Program-made: the position numbers and the translations under genes | Assembly (NCBI RefSeq): GCF_000297095.1 | Contig: NZ_AEEA01000025.1 | Coordinates: 1-64,000 of the forward strand | Source of the DNA: Treponema primitia ZAS-1 | GTDB lineage: Bacteria > Spirochaetota > Spirochaetia > Treponematales > Breznakiellaceae | DNA length: 64,000 bases | Reading direction: 5' to 3' | Part shown: positions 1 through 9,219 of the stretch, one piece after another | Layout: every line of letters begins with the position of its first letter | Numbering within the stretch: position 1 is the stretch's first letter | The notes under the pieces: model-generated | Databases searched by the model: none | Told to the model about the DNA's origin: nothing | What the model saw: only the letters and a program-made list of their open reading frames with translations

Positions 1-458
1 TCGTCAAAGGCCACCACGCCGTAAGCGGTGGGGTCCTTTACGTAGTAGCCGAAGATGGCCCCGCCTTGGTGCGCTTCCACCTTCGATGCGGTATGTTCCA
101 GGGTGGCACTGAAACCCCGGCCGTAGAACACGTTATCTCCCAGGACCAGGGCGCAGGCGTCATTGCCGATAAACGACGCGCCGACGATAAAGGCGTCCGC
201 AAGGCCGCGGGGGCTTTCCTGGACTTGGTACTCGAAGCGCATCCCCAGCCAATCGCCTGCACCGAATAGCTCTTTGAAGACCGGAAGGTCCCGGGGGGTG
301 GAGATGATCAGCACCTCCCGGATACCGGCAAGCATTAACACCGATAGGGGGTAGTAGATCATGGGCTTGTCGTAGAGGGGGAGGATCTGTTTGGAGACTG
401 CCCGGGTAATGGGATACAGGCGGGTACCGGCGCCTCCGGCAAGAATTATGCCCTTCAT
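1..458 (-). CDS. rfbA: glucose-1-phosphate thymidylyltransferase, 3' end off window
   Basis: This enzyme joins glucose-1-phosphate and dTTP to make dTDP-glucose, the first step toward dTDP-rhamnose for surface polysaccharide. Read from the ATG at 456-458 the protein opens MKGIILAGGAGTRLYP, the nucleotide-binding loop of sugar nucleotidyltransferases, followed by KQILPLYDKPMIYYPLS and later LGDNVFYG, both typical of RfbA/RmlA. About 152 residues are present of roughly 290 usual for the family; the rest lies beyond base 1. The other rml genes, if linked, would also be outside the window. The gene is transcribed away from the purine genes, and about 235 AT-rich bases upstream should hold its promoter. 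Confidence 0.93.
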   Translation of the reverse strand, partial: MKGIILAGGAGTRLYPITRAVSKQILPLYDKPMIYYPLSVLMLAGIREVLIISTPRDLPVFKELFGAGDWLGMRFEYQVQESPRGLADAFIVGASFIGNDACALVLGDNVFYGRGFSATLEHTASKVEAHQGGAIFGYYVKDPTAYGVVAFD

Positions 459-695
459 AATATGTGCATTATATACATACCTTGGTATTGTGTTAAGTAA
501 GTCCAACTAGCGATAATATCTATTTCTGTCTACTCCAGCAAATATCCTATTTCATTATAGTATAACGAATTACGCTATTTTAGGGTGGAATGGCCAAATT
601 TGGCAATTAGATGAATTTTTCGGCTATTTATGCTCAATAGCCAGGCGGCATAGGAGGAAGTGCGTTATAAGCCCACGACTCTGCTTTTCATAGTA
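459..695. other. AT-rich intergenic region
   Basis: No coding frame is convincing here. It holds the upstream region of rfbA and the downstream region of guaA. One short inverted repeat (GGCTATT at 622-628 and AATAGCC at 636-642) could form a hairpin but has no adjacent run of T on either strand, so I do not call it a terminator. Confidence 0.5.
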
Positions 696-2366
696 TTACT
701 CCCATTCAATAGTTGCCGGGGGTTTGGATGAAATGTCGTAGGTCACCCGGCCTATGTCTTTCACCGTATTCGTAATACGGGTGGAAATCTCCAGCAGATC
801 CTTAACCGGGAAGGGATAGACATCGGCGGTCATGCCGTCCGCACTGACTATAGCCCGGAGCGCGAGAACCCAGCCGTATTTACGGACGTCGCCGGCGACC
901 CCCACGGACCGTATGGGGAGGAGCACCGCGAAGGCCTGCCAGATTTCGTCGTAGAGCCGTTCCCCCGCCGGGGATAGTCTGTTTTTCAGCTCCTCAATAT
1001 AGATTGCATCGGCATCCCGGAGTATATCGCACTTCTCCCGGGTAACCTCGCCCAGGATGCGGACCGCGAGACCGGGGCCGGGGAAGGGATGGCGGCGGAC
1101 CACTTCCTCATCAATTCCCAGGATACGTCCAAGGCGGCGAACTTCATCCTTATACAGCCGGTCCAGGGGTTCTATGATACGGCCGGCTTTGCGTTTGGCA
1201 TCCACCAGGGGGCTCCCCACATTGTGATGGCTCTTGATCAGGTGGGCCTTCTTGCCCACCCCTTTGCCGCTTTCAATAAGGTCCGTGTAGAGGGTACCCT
1301 GGGCGAGGAAGTAGGAATCCGGCAGCCCAAGGCGCGCCACTTCCCGTTCCTGGATGGTGATGAAGAGATCTCCGATAGCCTTTCGCTTCGCCTCCGGATC
1401 ATCAAGCCCCTTGAGGGCGCCGAGAAATTCTTCCTCACAATATATGATGTGGAGATGTTTGGCGCCGAGCCGCTCCAGGGCGGTCTTCACCGTTTTGGTT
1501 TCGTCCTTCCGCATAAGCCCGGTGTCCATGTACATGAGGTGCACCAGGTCCGCCTTAAGTGTCTTGAGGAGCAGCGCCCCGGCCACGGTGGAATCGACCC
1601 CGCCGGAAATAAGGAGCAGCACCGGATTTGTCCCTACCCGATTTTGCAGGGATACGCGGACTTCCTCCACATATCGTTCCATGGTCCAGCTTTTCTTGCA
1701 GCCACATACCCCGAACACAAATGCTGCGAGTATTTCAGACCCGCGCTCAGTATGGGTAACCTCGGGGTGGAACTGGAGACCGAACCAGGGCTTTTTATCA
1801 TGGGCAGCCACCGCCGGGTAGCCGGTGTCACTGACGCCGTATTCCCGAAACCCCGGGGCAAGTTTAGTCAGGGTATCGCCGTGGCTCATCCAGGCGGTAA
1901 AAGAAAAATCCGCGGTACGCGCAGTATTACTAATAGCGTTCCCTTCGACGATTTTTTCCAGAGGGATGGTCTTATCAAAACCAACAAGAAAACGGTGAAT
2001 GATCCCCTCAGCTTCGGAGGCTTTAATCGTTACACCTATCCTACCGTATTCTCTTTTAGGCAAAGGCTCCACTAAGCCGCCATGGTCGGCGGTCATACGC
2101 TGGAGACCATAACAGATCCCCAGGAGGGGGAGGCCCAGTGTATAGACCCGTTGGTCCGGCACGGAACCTTCGGGGGTGTAGACCGATTCGGGGGAACCTG
2201 AAAGGATGATACCTCGAAGCGTACTGCCGGCGGTTCCCGAAAGAACAGCATCGCTCAGAACCATGTCCCCGGGAAGGATCTCCGTGTAGATCCCCAGGTC
2301 CCGGATACGCCGCCCAATAAGCTGGGTGGTTTGGCTGCCGAAATCTAGGATGAGTATTTTGTCCAC
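696..2366 (-). CDS. guaA: GMP synthase (glutamine-hydrolysing)
   Basis: Converts XMP to GMP with ATP and glutamine in the cytoplasm, the last step of the GMP branch. The N-terminal class I amidotransferase domain has Cys85 (in GICYGLQ) and His200/Glu202 (in QFHPEVT). The ATP pyrophosphatase domain has the P-loop SGGVDST at about 254-260, and the C-terminal dimerisation domain ends in PPATIEWE as in other GuaA proteins. The length of 556 residues is slightly above the usual 510-525. The start ATG at 2364-2366 gives MDKILILDFGSQ, the canonical GuaA opening. Its first 22 bases overlap the end of purA, so the two are almost certainly co-transcribed and translationally coupled. Confidence 0.97.
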   Translation of the reverse strand: MDKILILDFGSQTTQLIGRRIRDLGIYTEILPGDMVLSDAVLSGTAGSTLRGIILSGSPESVYTPEGSVPDQRVYTLGLPLLGICYGLQRMTADHGGLVEPLPKREYGRIGVTIKASEAEGIIHRFLVGFDKTIPLEKIVEGNAISNTARTADFSFTAWMSHGDTLTKLAPGFREYGVSDTGYPAVAAHDKKPWFGLQFHPEVTHTERGSEILAAFVFGVCGCKKSWTMERYVEEVRVSLQNRVGTNPVLLLISGGVDSTVAGALLLKTLKADLVHLMYMDTGLMRKDETKTVKTALERLGAKHLHIIYCEEEFLGALKGLDDPEAKRKAIGDLFITIQEREVARLGLPDSYFLAQGTLYTDLIESGKGVGKKAHLIKSHHNVGSPLVDAKRKAGRIIEPLDRLYKDEVRRLGRILGIDEEVVRRHPFPGPGLAVRILGEVTREKCDILRDADAIYIEELKNRLSPAGERLYDEIWQAFAVLLPIRSVGVAGDVRKYGWVLALRAIVSADGMTADVYPFPVKDLLEISTRITNTVKDIGRVTYDISSKPPATIEWE

Positions 2367-3580
2367 GGACTCTTCCTGATAATGGTCTCCTTCCGGTCAT
2401 ATCCCACGGATACGATATCAATGGGGGTCTCGCAGAACCGTTCGATAAACTCAATATACTCCATGGCGGGAATGGGAAATTCCTCATAGGTCAGCGCATT
2501 GGTCAGGGACTTTTTCCAGCCTGGAAAAGTGCGGAGCACCGGTTGGGCCTTGTTCAGGGCGTCCACGGAGGCGGGGAAGGTTTCCACCATCTTATCCCCG
2601 ATGCGGTAGGCGACACAGGCCTTGATTTCATCCAGGGTGTCGTACACATCCAGGTGGGTCATCACCAAGGAATCGATGGAGTTGGTGAGACAGGCGTAAC
2701 GCAGGGCCACCAGGTCCAGGTAGCCGCAGCGGCGGGGACGGCCGGTGGTTACGCCGTATTCCCGGCCGGTTTCACGGACAAAGCGGCAAAGCTCGTCCTC
2801 CGCATCAAGGTTAAATTCGCTGGGGAAGGGGCCGTTGCCGACCCGGGTGGAGTAGGCCTTGAATACCCCCAGGACCTTGTCCAGACTCCGGGGTCCCACA
2901 CAGCCGCCAATAGCGGCGCCGGCGGCGCAGGACATACCGCTGGACACATAGGGGTAGGTTCCCAGATCCAGGTCCAGAAGGGTTCCCTGGGCGCCCTCAA
3001 ATAAGGTTTGGGAATTCTTATGGTGAAACAGGAAGGAAGAAAGATCGATGGACATGGCTTTAAGCTGTTCCACATAGGGGGCCAGAAATTCCCGGTCCGC
3101 GGCATCCAGCTCTTCCATCTTTTCCTTCCAATCCAAGTCGGCTATCCGTATACCATCCCGGTCGCTTTTCATGGAATAGGTGATTCCGATACCCCTGCCG
3201 GTGGTACCGATGGGCTTTTTCCGGGCCAGATCCCGGGCCTTATCAATCTCAATATACCGGGGAAGCACGATATGGGCGCGATCGGAAATAAAAACCCGTC
3301 CCATGGTGTCGATACCCCGGTCCCGGAGCATCTTAATCTCCTTAAACAGGGCAACCGGATCGATAACCATACCGGCCCCGAGGATCACCATCTTATCAGG
3401 ATACAGTATCCCCGAAGGGATTAAATGGAGGGCATATTGCTCCGCTCCAATAACGATAGTATGGCCGGCATTGGCCCCGCCGGAAAAACGAACGATAATC
3501 TGGGCCTCGTTGGCCAGATAATCAACAATTTTGCCTTTTCCCTCATCACCCCATTGGGCGCCGATAACAACCACATTCAT
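2345..3580 (-). CDS. purA: adenylosuccinate synthetase
   Basis: Makes adenylosuccinate from IMP, aspartate and GTP, the first step of the AMP branch. The protein opens MNVVVIGAQWGDEGKGK, the GTP-binding and catalytic loop that defines PurA; NAGHT follows, and the GTP/IMP-contact segment GTTGRGIG is also present. It has 411 residues, close to the usual 420-430. It is the first gene of a purA-guaA operon (22-bp overlap), so one transcript serves one enzyme of each IMP branch. I see no clear Shine-Dalgarno motif before the ATG; a stem-loop lies just upstream (3591-3616). Confidence 0.97.
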   Translation of the reverse strand: MNVVVIGAQWGDEGKGKIVDYLANEAQIIVRFSGGANAGHTIVIGAEQYALHLIPSGILYPDKMVILGAGMVIDPVALFKEIKMLRDRGIDTMGRVFISDRAHIVLPRYIEIDKARDLARKKPIGTTGRGIGITYSMKSDRDGIRIADLDWKEKMEELDAADREFLAPYVEQLKAMSIDLSSFLFHHKNSQTLFEGAQGTLLDLDLGTYPYVSSGMSCAAGAAIGGCVGPRSLDKVLGVFKAYSTRVGNGPFPSEFNLDAEDELCRFVRETGREYGVTTGRPRRCGYLDLVALRYACLTNSIDSLVMTHLDVYDTLDEIKACVAYRIGDKMVETFPASVDALNKAQPVLRTFPGWKKSLTNALTYEEFPIPAMEYIEFIERFCETPIDIVSVGYDRKETIIRKSPWTKYSS

Positions 3581-3590
3581 GGGCTTAGGG

Positions 3591-3616
3591 TAGCATAAGG
3601 GCCGGTCCCTACGCTA
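3591..3616 (-). promoter_or_regulatory. leader stem-loop just before purA
   Basis: On the minus strand an imperfect inverted repeat (TAGCGTA-GGG paired with CCC-T-TATGCTA, allowing one G-U pair and one bulge) ends about 10 bases before the purA ATG, where a ribosome binding site would be expected. No GGAGG-like motif is visible. It may influence purA translation, or be the foot of a terminator of an unknown short transcript; the sequence does not decide. Confidence 0.35.
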
Positions 3617-3824
3617 GGGGGCTGAAAAATTCCTTAAGGTCGATATATGCCATTTTGTCCCTATGCCCATTTTTACCGGAACTTAAAATCCACCAGTAAT
3701 AGCCCAATAACAGCTTCACCATGCTTTCATACGAAGTTTCATTTGATATACTTGCCCTTTCATTGACAAATTAGGTCCTAAGTTAGATGATTATACTATA
3801 AATGATATTCTTTGGAGGAATTAC

Positions 3825-5150
3825 ATGAAAAAAAACAAGGTTTTCCGGTATTTGCTGTCAGCCCTTATGGCGGCGGCCCTGTTCGGCGGTTGTGCGAAGA
3901 AGAATGCCGTCCCATCGGTCTATCTGCTCAATTTCAAGGCGGAAATCCAGGCTCAATGGGAAGAGGTGGCCGCCCAGTTTACCCAGGAAACCGGTATTCC
4001 CATGAAGGTGGTTACCGCCGCAAGCGGAGGCTACGAACAGACCCTGCGTTCGGAAATTGCCAAATCCGCCCCCCCGACGGTGTTCAATATCAATGGTCCC
4101 GTGGGGTATAAAACCTGGGCCAGCTACTGCGCGGATCTTAAGGATACCCAGCTCTACAGCTGGCTTCTGGACAAGAGTATGGCGATCAATTCCGGCAGCG
4201 GGGTCTACGGTATCCCCTATGCGGTGGAAACCTACGGCATCATCTACAACGACGCCATTATGCGGAAGTACTTCGCCCTGCCCAATAAGGCGGTGAATAT
4301 CGCCGGTGTGGGGGATATTAAAAACTTTGCCACCCTCAAGGCGGTGGTAGAGGATATGACGAAAAACAAGGCTGCCCTGGGTATCGGCGGGGTTTTTGCC
4401 TCTACCTCCTTCAGCCCCGGTGAAGACTGGCGCTGGCAGACCCACTTGGCTAACCTGCCTATCTACTATGAATATCAGGCCAAGAACGTGGGGGACCTCG
4501 AAAAAATCGAACTAACCTATACGAAAAACTATCAGAACATTTTCGACCTCTATATCAACAATTCCATAACGGACCGCAAAATGATTGGCTCCAAGACCGT
4601 GGGAGATTCCATGTCGGAGTTTGCCCTGGGGCAGGTGGCTATGGTACAGAACGGTAACTGGGGTTGGAGTCAGATCGCTGGTGAATCGGGGAATGTGGTA
4701 AAACCGGAGGATGTTAAGTTCCTGCCCATCTATACCGGTGTAAATGGGGAAGAGACCCAGGGGCTTTGTACGGGTACGGAAAATTTCATCTGCGTAAACG
4801 CCCGGGCCCCCGCGGCGGATCAGGAAGCTTCCCTCAAACTGCTGGAATGGCTCTTTAATACTCCGGCGGGGAAAAAGAACGTCATTGAAAAGCTGGGGTT
4901 CGTGGCGCCCTTCAGCACCTTTGGTCCGCAGGAACGGCCTGAAGACCCGTTGGTTAAGGAAATGTTCCGGTACCTGGATGATTCCGGCCTGAACTCCGTG
5001 GCCTGGAACTTTCCCACCTTCCCCAGTCAGGAATTCAAAAACGAGCTGGGGGCAGCTTTGTATCAATATGCCCTAGGTAACAAGTCCTGGGACGACCTTA
5101 CCAAGGAAACGGTCACGAGCTGGGCTACGGAAAAAGCGGCTATTCAATAA
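3825..5150 (+). CDS. sugar ABC transporter substrate-binding lipoprotein
   Basis: Family 1 extracellular solute-binding protein of a carbohydrate importer, anchored at the outer face of the inner membrane. A type II signal peptide ends in LFGGC with the lipid-accepting Cys23. The mature part has the fold signatures of maltose/multiple-sugar binding proteins (EIQAQWEEVAAQFTQETGIP, then the hinge region GIPYAVETYGIIYN). It has 441 residues and an excellent ribosome binding site (GGAGG, about 7 bases before ATG). It is followed by two permeases and a 4-alpha-glucanotransferase, which points to maltodextrins or other alpha-glucan oligosaccharides as substrate; this is inferred from context. No ATPase gene is in the operon, so a shared MsmK/MalK-type ATPase elsewhere is likely. 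Confidence 0.9.
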   Translation: MKKNKVFRYLLSALMAAALFGGCAKKNAVPSVYLLNFKAEIQAQWEEVAAQFTQETGIPMKVVTAASGGYEQTLRSEIAKSAPPTVFNINGPVGYKTWASYCADLKDTQLYSWLLDKSMAINSGSGVYGIPYAVETYGIIYNDAIMRKYFALPNKAVNIAGVGDIKNFATLKAVVEDMTKNKAALGIGGVFASTSFSPGEDWRWQTHLANLPIYYEYQAKNVGDLEKIELTYTKNYQNIFDLYINNSITDRKMIGSKTVGDSMSEFALGQVAMVQNGNWGWSQIAGESGNVVKPEDVKFLPIYTGVNGEETQGLCTGTENFICVNARAPAADQEASLKLLEWLFNTPAGKKNVIEKLGFVAPFSTFGPQERPEDPLVKEMFRYLDDSGLNSVAWNFPTFPSQEFKNELGAALYQYALGNKSWDDLTKETVTSWATEKAAIQ

Positions 5151-5172
5151 CGGTTTCTTCACCGGAGAAATA

Positions 5173-5201
5173 CCGGCGGGGCAGAATTCCTGCTCTGCCG
5201 G
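5173..5201 (+). terminator. intercistronic stem-loop after the binding-protein gene
   Basis: A 12-bp stem (CCGGCGGGGCAG with CTGCTCTGCCGG, two G-U pairs) around a 5-base loop AATTC is followed by TTCATTTT. Between a binding-protein gene and its permeases such a structure usually causes partial termination or protects the upstream mRNA, keeping binding protein in excess over permease. Confidence 0.65.
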
Positions 5202-5230
5202 TTCATTTTCGGATTTTAAAAGGAGCGTGT

Positions 5231-6073
5231 ATGGAGAAATCACTTAAAAAGTATTTTCTATTCTTTGTGGGTCCCACGCTGATAGCATTTCTAATCGCCT
5301 TTGTGATTCCCTTTATTGCGGGGATCATCCTTTCCTTTGCCCGCTTTACCACCATGACCGATATAAGCTGGGTGGGGTTCAGTAATTATGTCCGGGCTTT
5401 TTCCAATAGTGATTTTGTAAATGCCCTGAAATTCTCGGCCCTGTTTACCGTTGTTTCGGTTATCATCATCAACGTTGCCGCCTTTTCCCTGGCCCTGCTG
5501 CTTACCCGGGGGATCATGGGTACCAATATTTTCCGTACCATGATCTTCATGCCCAACCTTATCGGCGGTATCGTACTGGGGTATATCTGGCAGTTTATCA
5601 TCAACGGATTCCTCAGCATCTTTGGGGTGACTATCACGGTGGACGCCAAGTACGGTTTCTGGGGTCTGGTAATCCTGAGCAATTGGCAGTTCATCGGCTA
5701 TATGATGATCATCTTTATTGCGGGGATACAGAATATACCCGGGGATATTATGGAGGCCGCCACCATCGATGGGGCTGGTCCCTTTACGGTGCTGCGGAAG
5801 ATCACCATACCCCTGGTGATGCCCTCCATAACTATCACCCTCTTTATGACCATTGCCAATTCCTTTAAGATGTTCGACCAGAACCTGGCGCTTACCGCTG
5901 GTGCGCCGGGTAAGGAAACCGCCATGGTGGCCCTGGATATTTACAATACCTTCTACAGCCGTGTCGGCTGGGAAGGGGTCGGCCAGGCTAAGGCGCTGAT
6001 GTTCTTCCTGGTGGTGGTGGTTATCACCCTGGTACAGCTTACCATTACCCGGCGTAAGGAGATAACCAATTGA
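5231..6073 (+). CDS. sugar ABC transporter permease (MalF/UgpA type)
   Basis: Inner-membrane permease with about six hydrophobic segments, starting with FFVGPTLIAFLIAFVIPFIAGIIL. The conserved EAA loop that docks the ATPase is seen as EAATIDGAGPFTVLRKITIPLV at about residues 175-196. It has 280 residues, typical of the family. The ATG is preceded by AAAAGGAG at good distance. The gene overlaps the next permease by four bases, so the pair is coupled. Substrate is inferred only from the neighbouring binding protein and glucanotransferase. Confidence 0.9.
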   Translation: MEKSLKKYFLFFVGPTLIAFLIAFVIPFIAGIILSFARFTTMTDISWVGFSNYVRAFSNSDFVNALKFSALFTVVSVIIINVAAFSLALLLTRGIMGTNIFRTMIFMPNLIGGIVLGYIWQFIINGFLSIFGVTITVDAKYGFWGLVILSNWQFIGYMMIIFIAGIQNIPGDIMEAATIDGAGPFTVLRKITIPLVMPSITITLFMTIANSFKMFDQNLALTAGAPGKETAMVALDIYNTFYSRVGWEGVGQAKALMFFLVVVVITLVQLTITRRKEITN

Positions 6074-6924
6074 GTGATATCCAACAACAGGGGAAACCCC
6101 TAACCCTCGGCGGACTGGTAATAATTCTGTCTCTCCTTATTATTTCCCTGCTCTTCATAGCGCCAATCCTGTTAGTATTCCTCAACTCCTTTAAGGGAAA
6201 ACTCTTCGTCATCAATACCCCCTTTGCATTCCCCAACGATGAAAGCTTTACGGGAATCAACAATTATGTCAGCGGAATTGCCGCCACGGGATTTTTCAGC
6301 GCCTTCGGCTGGTCACTTTTCATCACCGTGTTTTCCGTGGCAATCATCGTGCTTTTTACTTCCATGACCGCCTGGTATATCACCCGAAGTACCGGCCGCT
6401 TCTGCAAGGGCCTCTACTATGCCTTTGTATTTGCCATGATTGTTCCCTTCCAGATGGTAATGTTCCCCCTGACCAAGGTTGCGAATTTCCTCCACCTGGA
6501 CAATCCCTTGGGTATTCTGGTGCTCTACCTTGGCTTCGGATCGGCCCAGTCGGTGTTTCTCTTCAGCGGCTTTGTTAAGTCCGTCCCCATTGCTGTGGAA
6601 GAAGCGGCGACTATTGATGGCTGTACCCCCATACGCGCCTACTTCTCGGTGATCTTTCCCATGCTGGCCCCCATTGCTGTAACCGTGGCGATCCTCAACG
6701 CCATGTGGGTATGGAACGACTTCCTCCTGCCCAACCTGGTAATCGGTTCGGAATACCGGACCATACCGGTGGCGGTACAATACCTGCGGGGCGGTTATGG
6801 TTCCATCGATTGGGGCTATATGATGGCCATGATAGGTCTGGCGGTTATCCCGATTATTATCTTCTACTTTGTATGCCAGAAACACATCATCCAGGGCGTT
6901 ACCGCGGGATCGGTGAAGGGTTAG
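6070..6924 (+). CDS. sugar ABC transporter permease (MalG/UgpE type)
   Basis: Second inner-membrane permease of the importer. Six hydrophobic segments are visible, with the EAA loop EEAATIDGCTPIRAYFSVIFPMLAP in the second half and the family-typical C-terminal stretch ending in GVTAGSVKG. The start is a TTG at 6070-6072 whose last two bases belong to the TGA stop of the first permease (TTGA), which indicates translational coupling. 284 residues. Confidence 0.9.
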   Translation: MSDIQQQGKPLTLGGLVIILSLLIISLLFIAPILLVFLNSFKGKLFVINTPFAFPNDESFTGINNYVSGIAATGFFSAFGWSLFITVFSVAIIVLFTSMTAWYITRSTGRFCKGLYYAFVFAMIVPFQMVMFPLTKVANFLHLDNPLGILVLYLGFGSAQSVFLFSGFVKSVPIAVEEAATIDGCTPIRAYFSVIFPMLAPIAVTVAILNAMWVWNDFLLPNLVIGSEYRTIPVAVQYLRGGYGSIDWGYMMAMIGLAVIPIIIFYFVCQKHIIQGVTAGSVKG

Positions 6925-6928
6925 GGCC

Positions 6929-8422
6929 ATGTCCGAAAGATCCGCAGGAATACTGCTGGCTGTAAGTAGTCTGCCCTCCCATTACGGTATTGGAACCTTT
7001 GGGGAAGCCGCCCGGCGGTGGATAGATTTTCTGAAAGAGGCCGGGCAGAAATACTGGCAGATCCTGCCCCTGGGGCCTACCGGCTGGGGGGATAGTCCCT
7101 ATCAGAGTTTCTCCGCCTTTGCCATAAGCCCCTACTCCATTGATCCGGATATACTTCGGGACCAGGGGCTTCTTACCCGGGAAGAACTTGAAGCCGTTCC
7201 CTGGGGTATTAAACCAAATCGGGTCTACTATTCCACGCTGTATGCGCATCGGGGAAAACTATTACGCAGGGCATTCGCCCGGTTCAAGGATAATCCTTCC
7301 GCCCATGGCGAAAATGCCTTTCAGGGATTTCGGGGGAAAAACGCCGCGTGGCTTAATGACTACAGTCTCTTCATGGCCTTAAAACGGCATAATAAGGGTG
7401 CGTCCTGGCTTGAATGGGAGGAGAAGCTCCGTTTCCGCGAAGAGAAAACCCTGGTCAAATATCAAGAAAAGCTGGCGGAGGATATTGAATACCATTCCTG
7501 GGTACAATTTCAGGCCCATACCCAGTGGGAAGACATCAAGGCCTATGCGAACAGTAACGGTGTTTCGATTATTGGCGATATCCCCATCTACGTTGCCTTG
7601 GACAGCGCCGATACCTGGTCGAACAGCGGGCTGTTTCAGTTGGACGATCAGCGCAGACCAATCCGGGTGGCGGGCTGCCCGCCGGATCCTTTTGCCGCGG
7701 GGGGACAGCTCTGGGGGAATCCCCTCTACCGCTGGGATGTTCTGGAACAGAGCGGCTATGGGTGGTGGATCTTCCGACTGCGGACCTGTATGCAGCTTTA
7801 CGATGTAACCCGGATCGACCATTTCCGGGGCTTTGAAAGCTACTATTCCATCCCTGCGGCGGACAAAGATGCCAGCAGGGGTGAATGGGTTAAAGGCCCG
7901 GGGCTCAGTTTTATTAATACAATAAACCGTGAGCTGCCCGGGGCCAACATCATTGCTGAGGACCTTGGCTACCTTACCACGGAAGTACGGGAACTTTTGC
8001 GGGCATCGGGATATCCGGGCATGAAGGTACTGCAGTTTGCCTTTGATTCCCGGGAATCCAGCGACTATATGCCCCACACCTTTGAACGGCACTGTGTGGT
8101 ATATACCGGCACCCACGACAATCCCACCAGCCTGGGCTGGTTTAAGACCGCCCGCTTTGAGGATGTGGTACTTGCAAGGGAGTACCTAGGCCTCCGGGAC
8201 ATACGGGAGGGCCACTGGGCTTTTATCCGTTCCGCCCTTTCAAGCGTCGCCGATCTCGCCATCATCCCCATGCAGGATTACCTGGGCCTGGGAACCACCG
8301 GCCGGATGAACACCCCCTCCACCACCGGGGGCAACAACTGGCGTTGGCGTATGCACGGTGAGGCGCTACAGGGTGAACTGGCGAAGAAGATTGAACACTT
8401 AACCCATATCTACGGGCGCTAG
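6929..8422 (+). CDS. malQ: 4-alpha-glucanotransferase (GH77), short form
   Basis: Amylomaltase that disproportionates maltodextrins, moving 1,4-glucan chains between donors and releasing glucose; cytoplasmic. The sequence starts SAGILLAVSSLPSHYGIGTFG, the standard MalQ opening, and has the three catalytic acids of the GH77 family in VTRIDHFRGFE (about residue 297), AEDLGYL (about 343) and GTHDNPTS (about 396). At 497 residues it is a full-length bacterial enzyme. It lies four bases after the second sugar permease, so imported oligosaccharides are probably processed by it directly. Its 3' end overlaps the convergent ABC ATPase gene by four bases. A second, longer MalQ is encoded at 44105-46126. 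Confidence 0.96.
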   Translation: MSERSAGILLAVSSLPSHYGIGTFGEAARRWIDFLKEAGQKYWQILPLGPTGWGDSPYQSFSAFAISPYSIDPDILRDQGLLTREELEAVPWGIKPNRVYYSTLYAHRGKLLRRAFARFKDNPSAHGENAFQGFRGKNAAWLNDYSLFMALKRHNKGASWLEWEEKLRFREEKTLVKYQEKLAEDIEYHSWVQFQAHTQWEDIKAYANSNGVSIIGDIPIYVALDSADTWSNSGLFQLDDQRRPIRVAGCPPDPFAAGGQLWGNPLYRWDVLEQSGYGWWIFRLRTCMQLYDVTRIDHFRGFESYYSIPAADKDASRGEWVKGPGLSFINTINRELPGANIIAEDLGYLTTEVRELLRASGYPGMKVLQFAFDSRESSDYMPHTFERHCVVYTGTHDNPTSLGWFKTARFEDVVLAREYLGLRDIREGHWAFIRSALSSVADLAIIPMQDYLGLGTTGRMNTPSTTGGNNWRWRMHGEALQGELAKKIEHLTHIYGR

Positions 8423-9219
8423 GTTTCCAACAGTATTCTATCGGTATCAAGCTCCTCATGGACCGCTTCCTTGTAACGTTCAAGCAGACCCTGGGCGCTA
8501 AGCGTATGCCGCTCATCCCCGGAAATATCCATCACAATCTTACCCTTATGCATCATTACGGTACGCGTTCCAAGTTCCAGGGCCTGGGAAATACTATGGG
8601 TGATCATCAGTGTAGTAATATTGTGTGTTTTCGTAATTTCCGCGGTAAGATCGATAACCTTTTTGGCGCTCACCGGATCGAGGGCCGCGGTATGCTCGTC
8701 AAGCAGGAGCAGTTTCGGCGGTACGAGGGTTGCCAGTAAAAGAGTCAGCGCCTGCCGCTGTCCGCCGGAAAGCAGGCTGGCTGGGGTTTTCAGGCGGCTT
8801 TCAAGCCCCATATCAAGCCGGGACACAACATCCGCAAAATAACTGCGGTCCTTTGCACGGAGCGCCCGCGAAAGGGCAAATCGCCTGCTTACCTTTGAAT
8901 ATACCAGCGCAAGGTTTTCTTCAATAGTAAAATCCGGCGCAGTACCCGTGTGGGGGTCCTGGAACAGCCGTCCTATATCCCGGGCGCGCTTGAACTCCTT
9001 TTTGTTGGTGATATCCTCACCGTCAAGGATGATGGAACCCCCATCCAATGGGATGTTTCCCCCGATTACATTAAACAGCGTCGATTTCCCCGCGCCGTTT
9101 GAGCCGATTATTGTTACAAACTCCCCGGCGCTAAGCTCAAGGTTTAACCCGCGCAGAACGGCATTTTCGTTAGGTGTACCGGCTTCAAAGGTTTTATACG
9201 CGCCTTGAACACTAAGCAT
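8419..9219 (-). CDS. ABC transporter ATP-binding protein (TrpZ-like)
   Basis: ATPase of an importer encoded with the next two genes. Walker A is IGSNGAGKST, the signature LLSGGQRQA, and Walker B LLLLDEHTAALDP followed by the switch His in MITHS. I place the start at the ATG 9217-9219 (MLSVQGAYKTF), which overlaps the permease stop by eight bases; an upstream ATG at 9297 would add 26 residues without ABC similarity. This gives 266 residues. The gene order binding protein, permease, ATPase matches the TrpXYZ-type family; substrate in this organism cannot be told from sequence. Confidence 0.88.
   Translation of the reverse strand: MLSVQGAYKTFEAGTPNENAVLRGLNLELSAGEFVTIIGSNGAGKSTLFNVIGGNIPLDGGSIILDGEDITNKKEFKRARDIGRLFQDPHTGTAPDFTIEENLALVYSKVSRRFALSRALRAKDRSYFADVVSRLDMGLESRLKTPASLLSGGQRQALTLLLATLVPPKLLLLDEHTAALDPVSAKKVIDLTAEITKTHNITTLMITHSISQALELGTRTVMMHKGKIVMDISGDERHTLSAQGLLERYKEAVHEELDTDRILLET

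Noticed and set aside
622..642. Hairpin after guaA as terminator
   Set aside because: No run of T follows on either strand.
1089..2075. Long open frame on the plus strand opposite guaA
   Set aside because: It is antisense to an unmistakable GMP synthase, has no ribosome binding site, and its sequence is composed like a GC-rich shadow frame.
3765..3805. TTGACA at about 3765 and TATACT at about 3794 as promoter for the sugar transporter operon
   Set aside because: The spacing is 23 bases, too long for a sigma-70 promoter; no better -10 at 17 bases was found.
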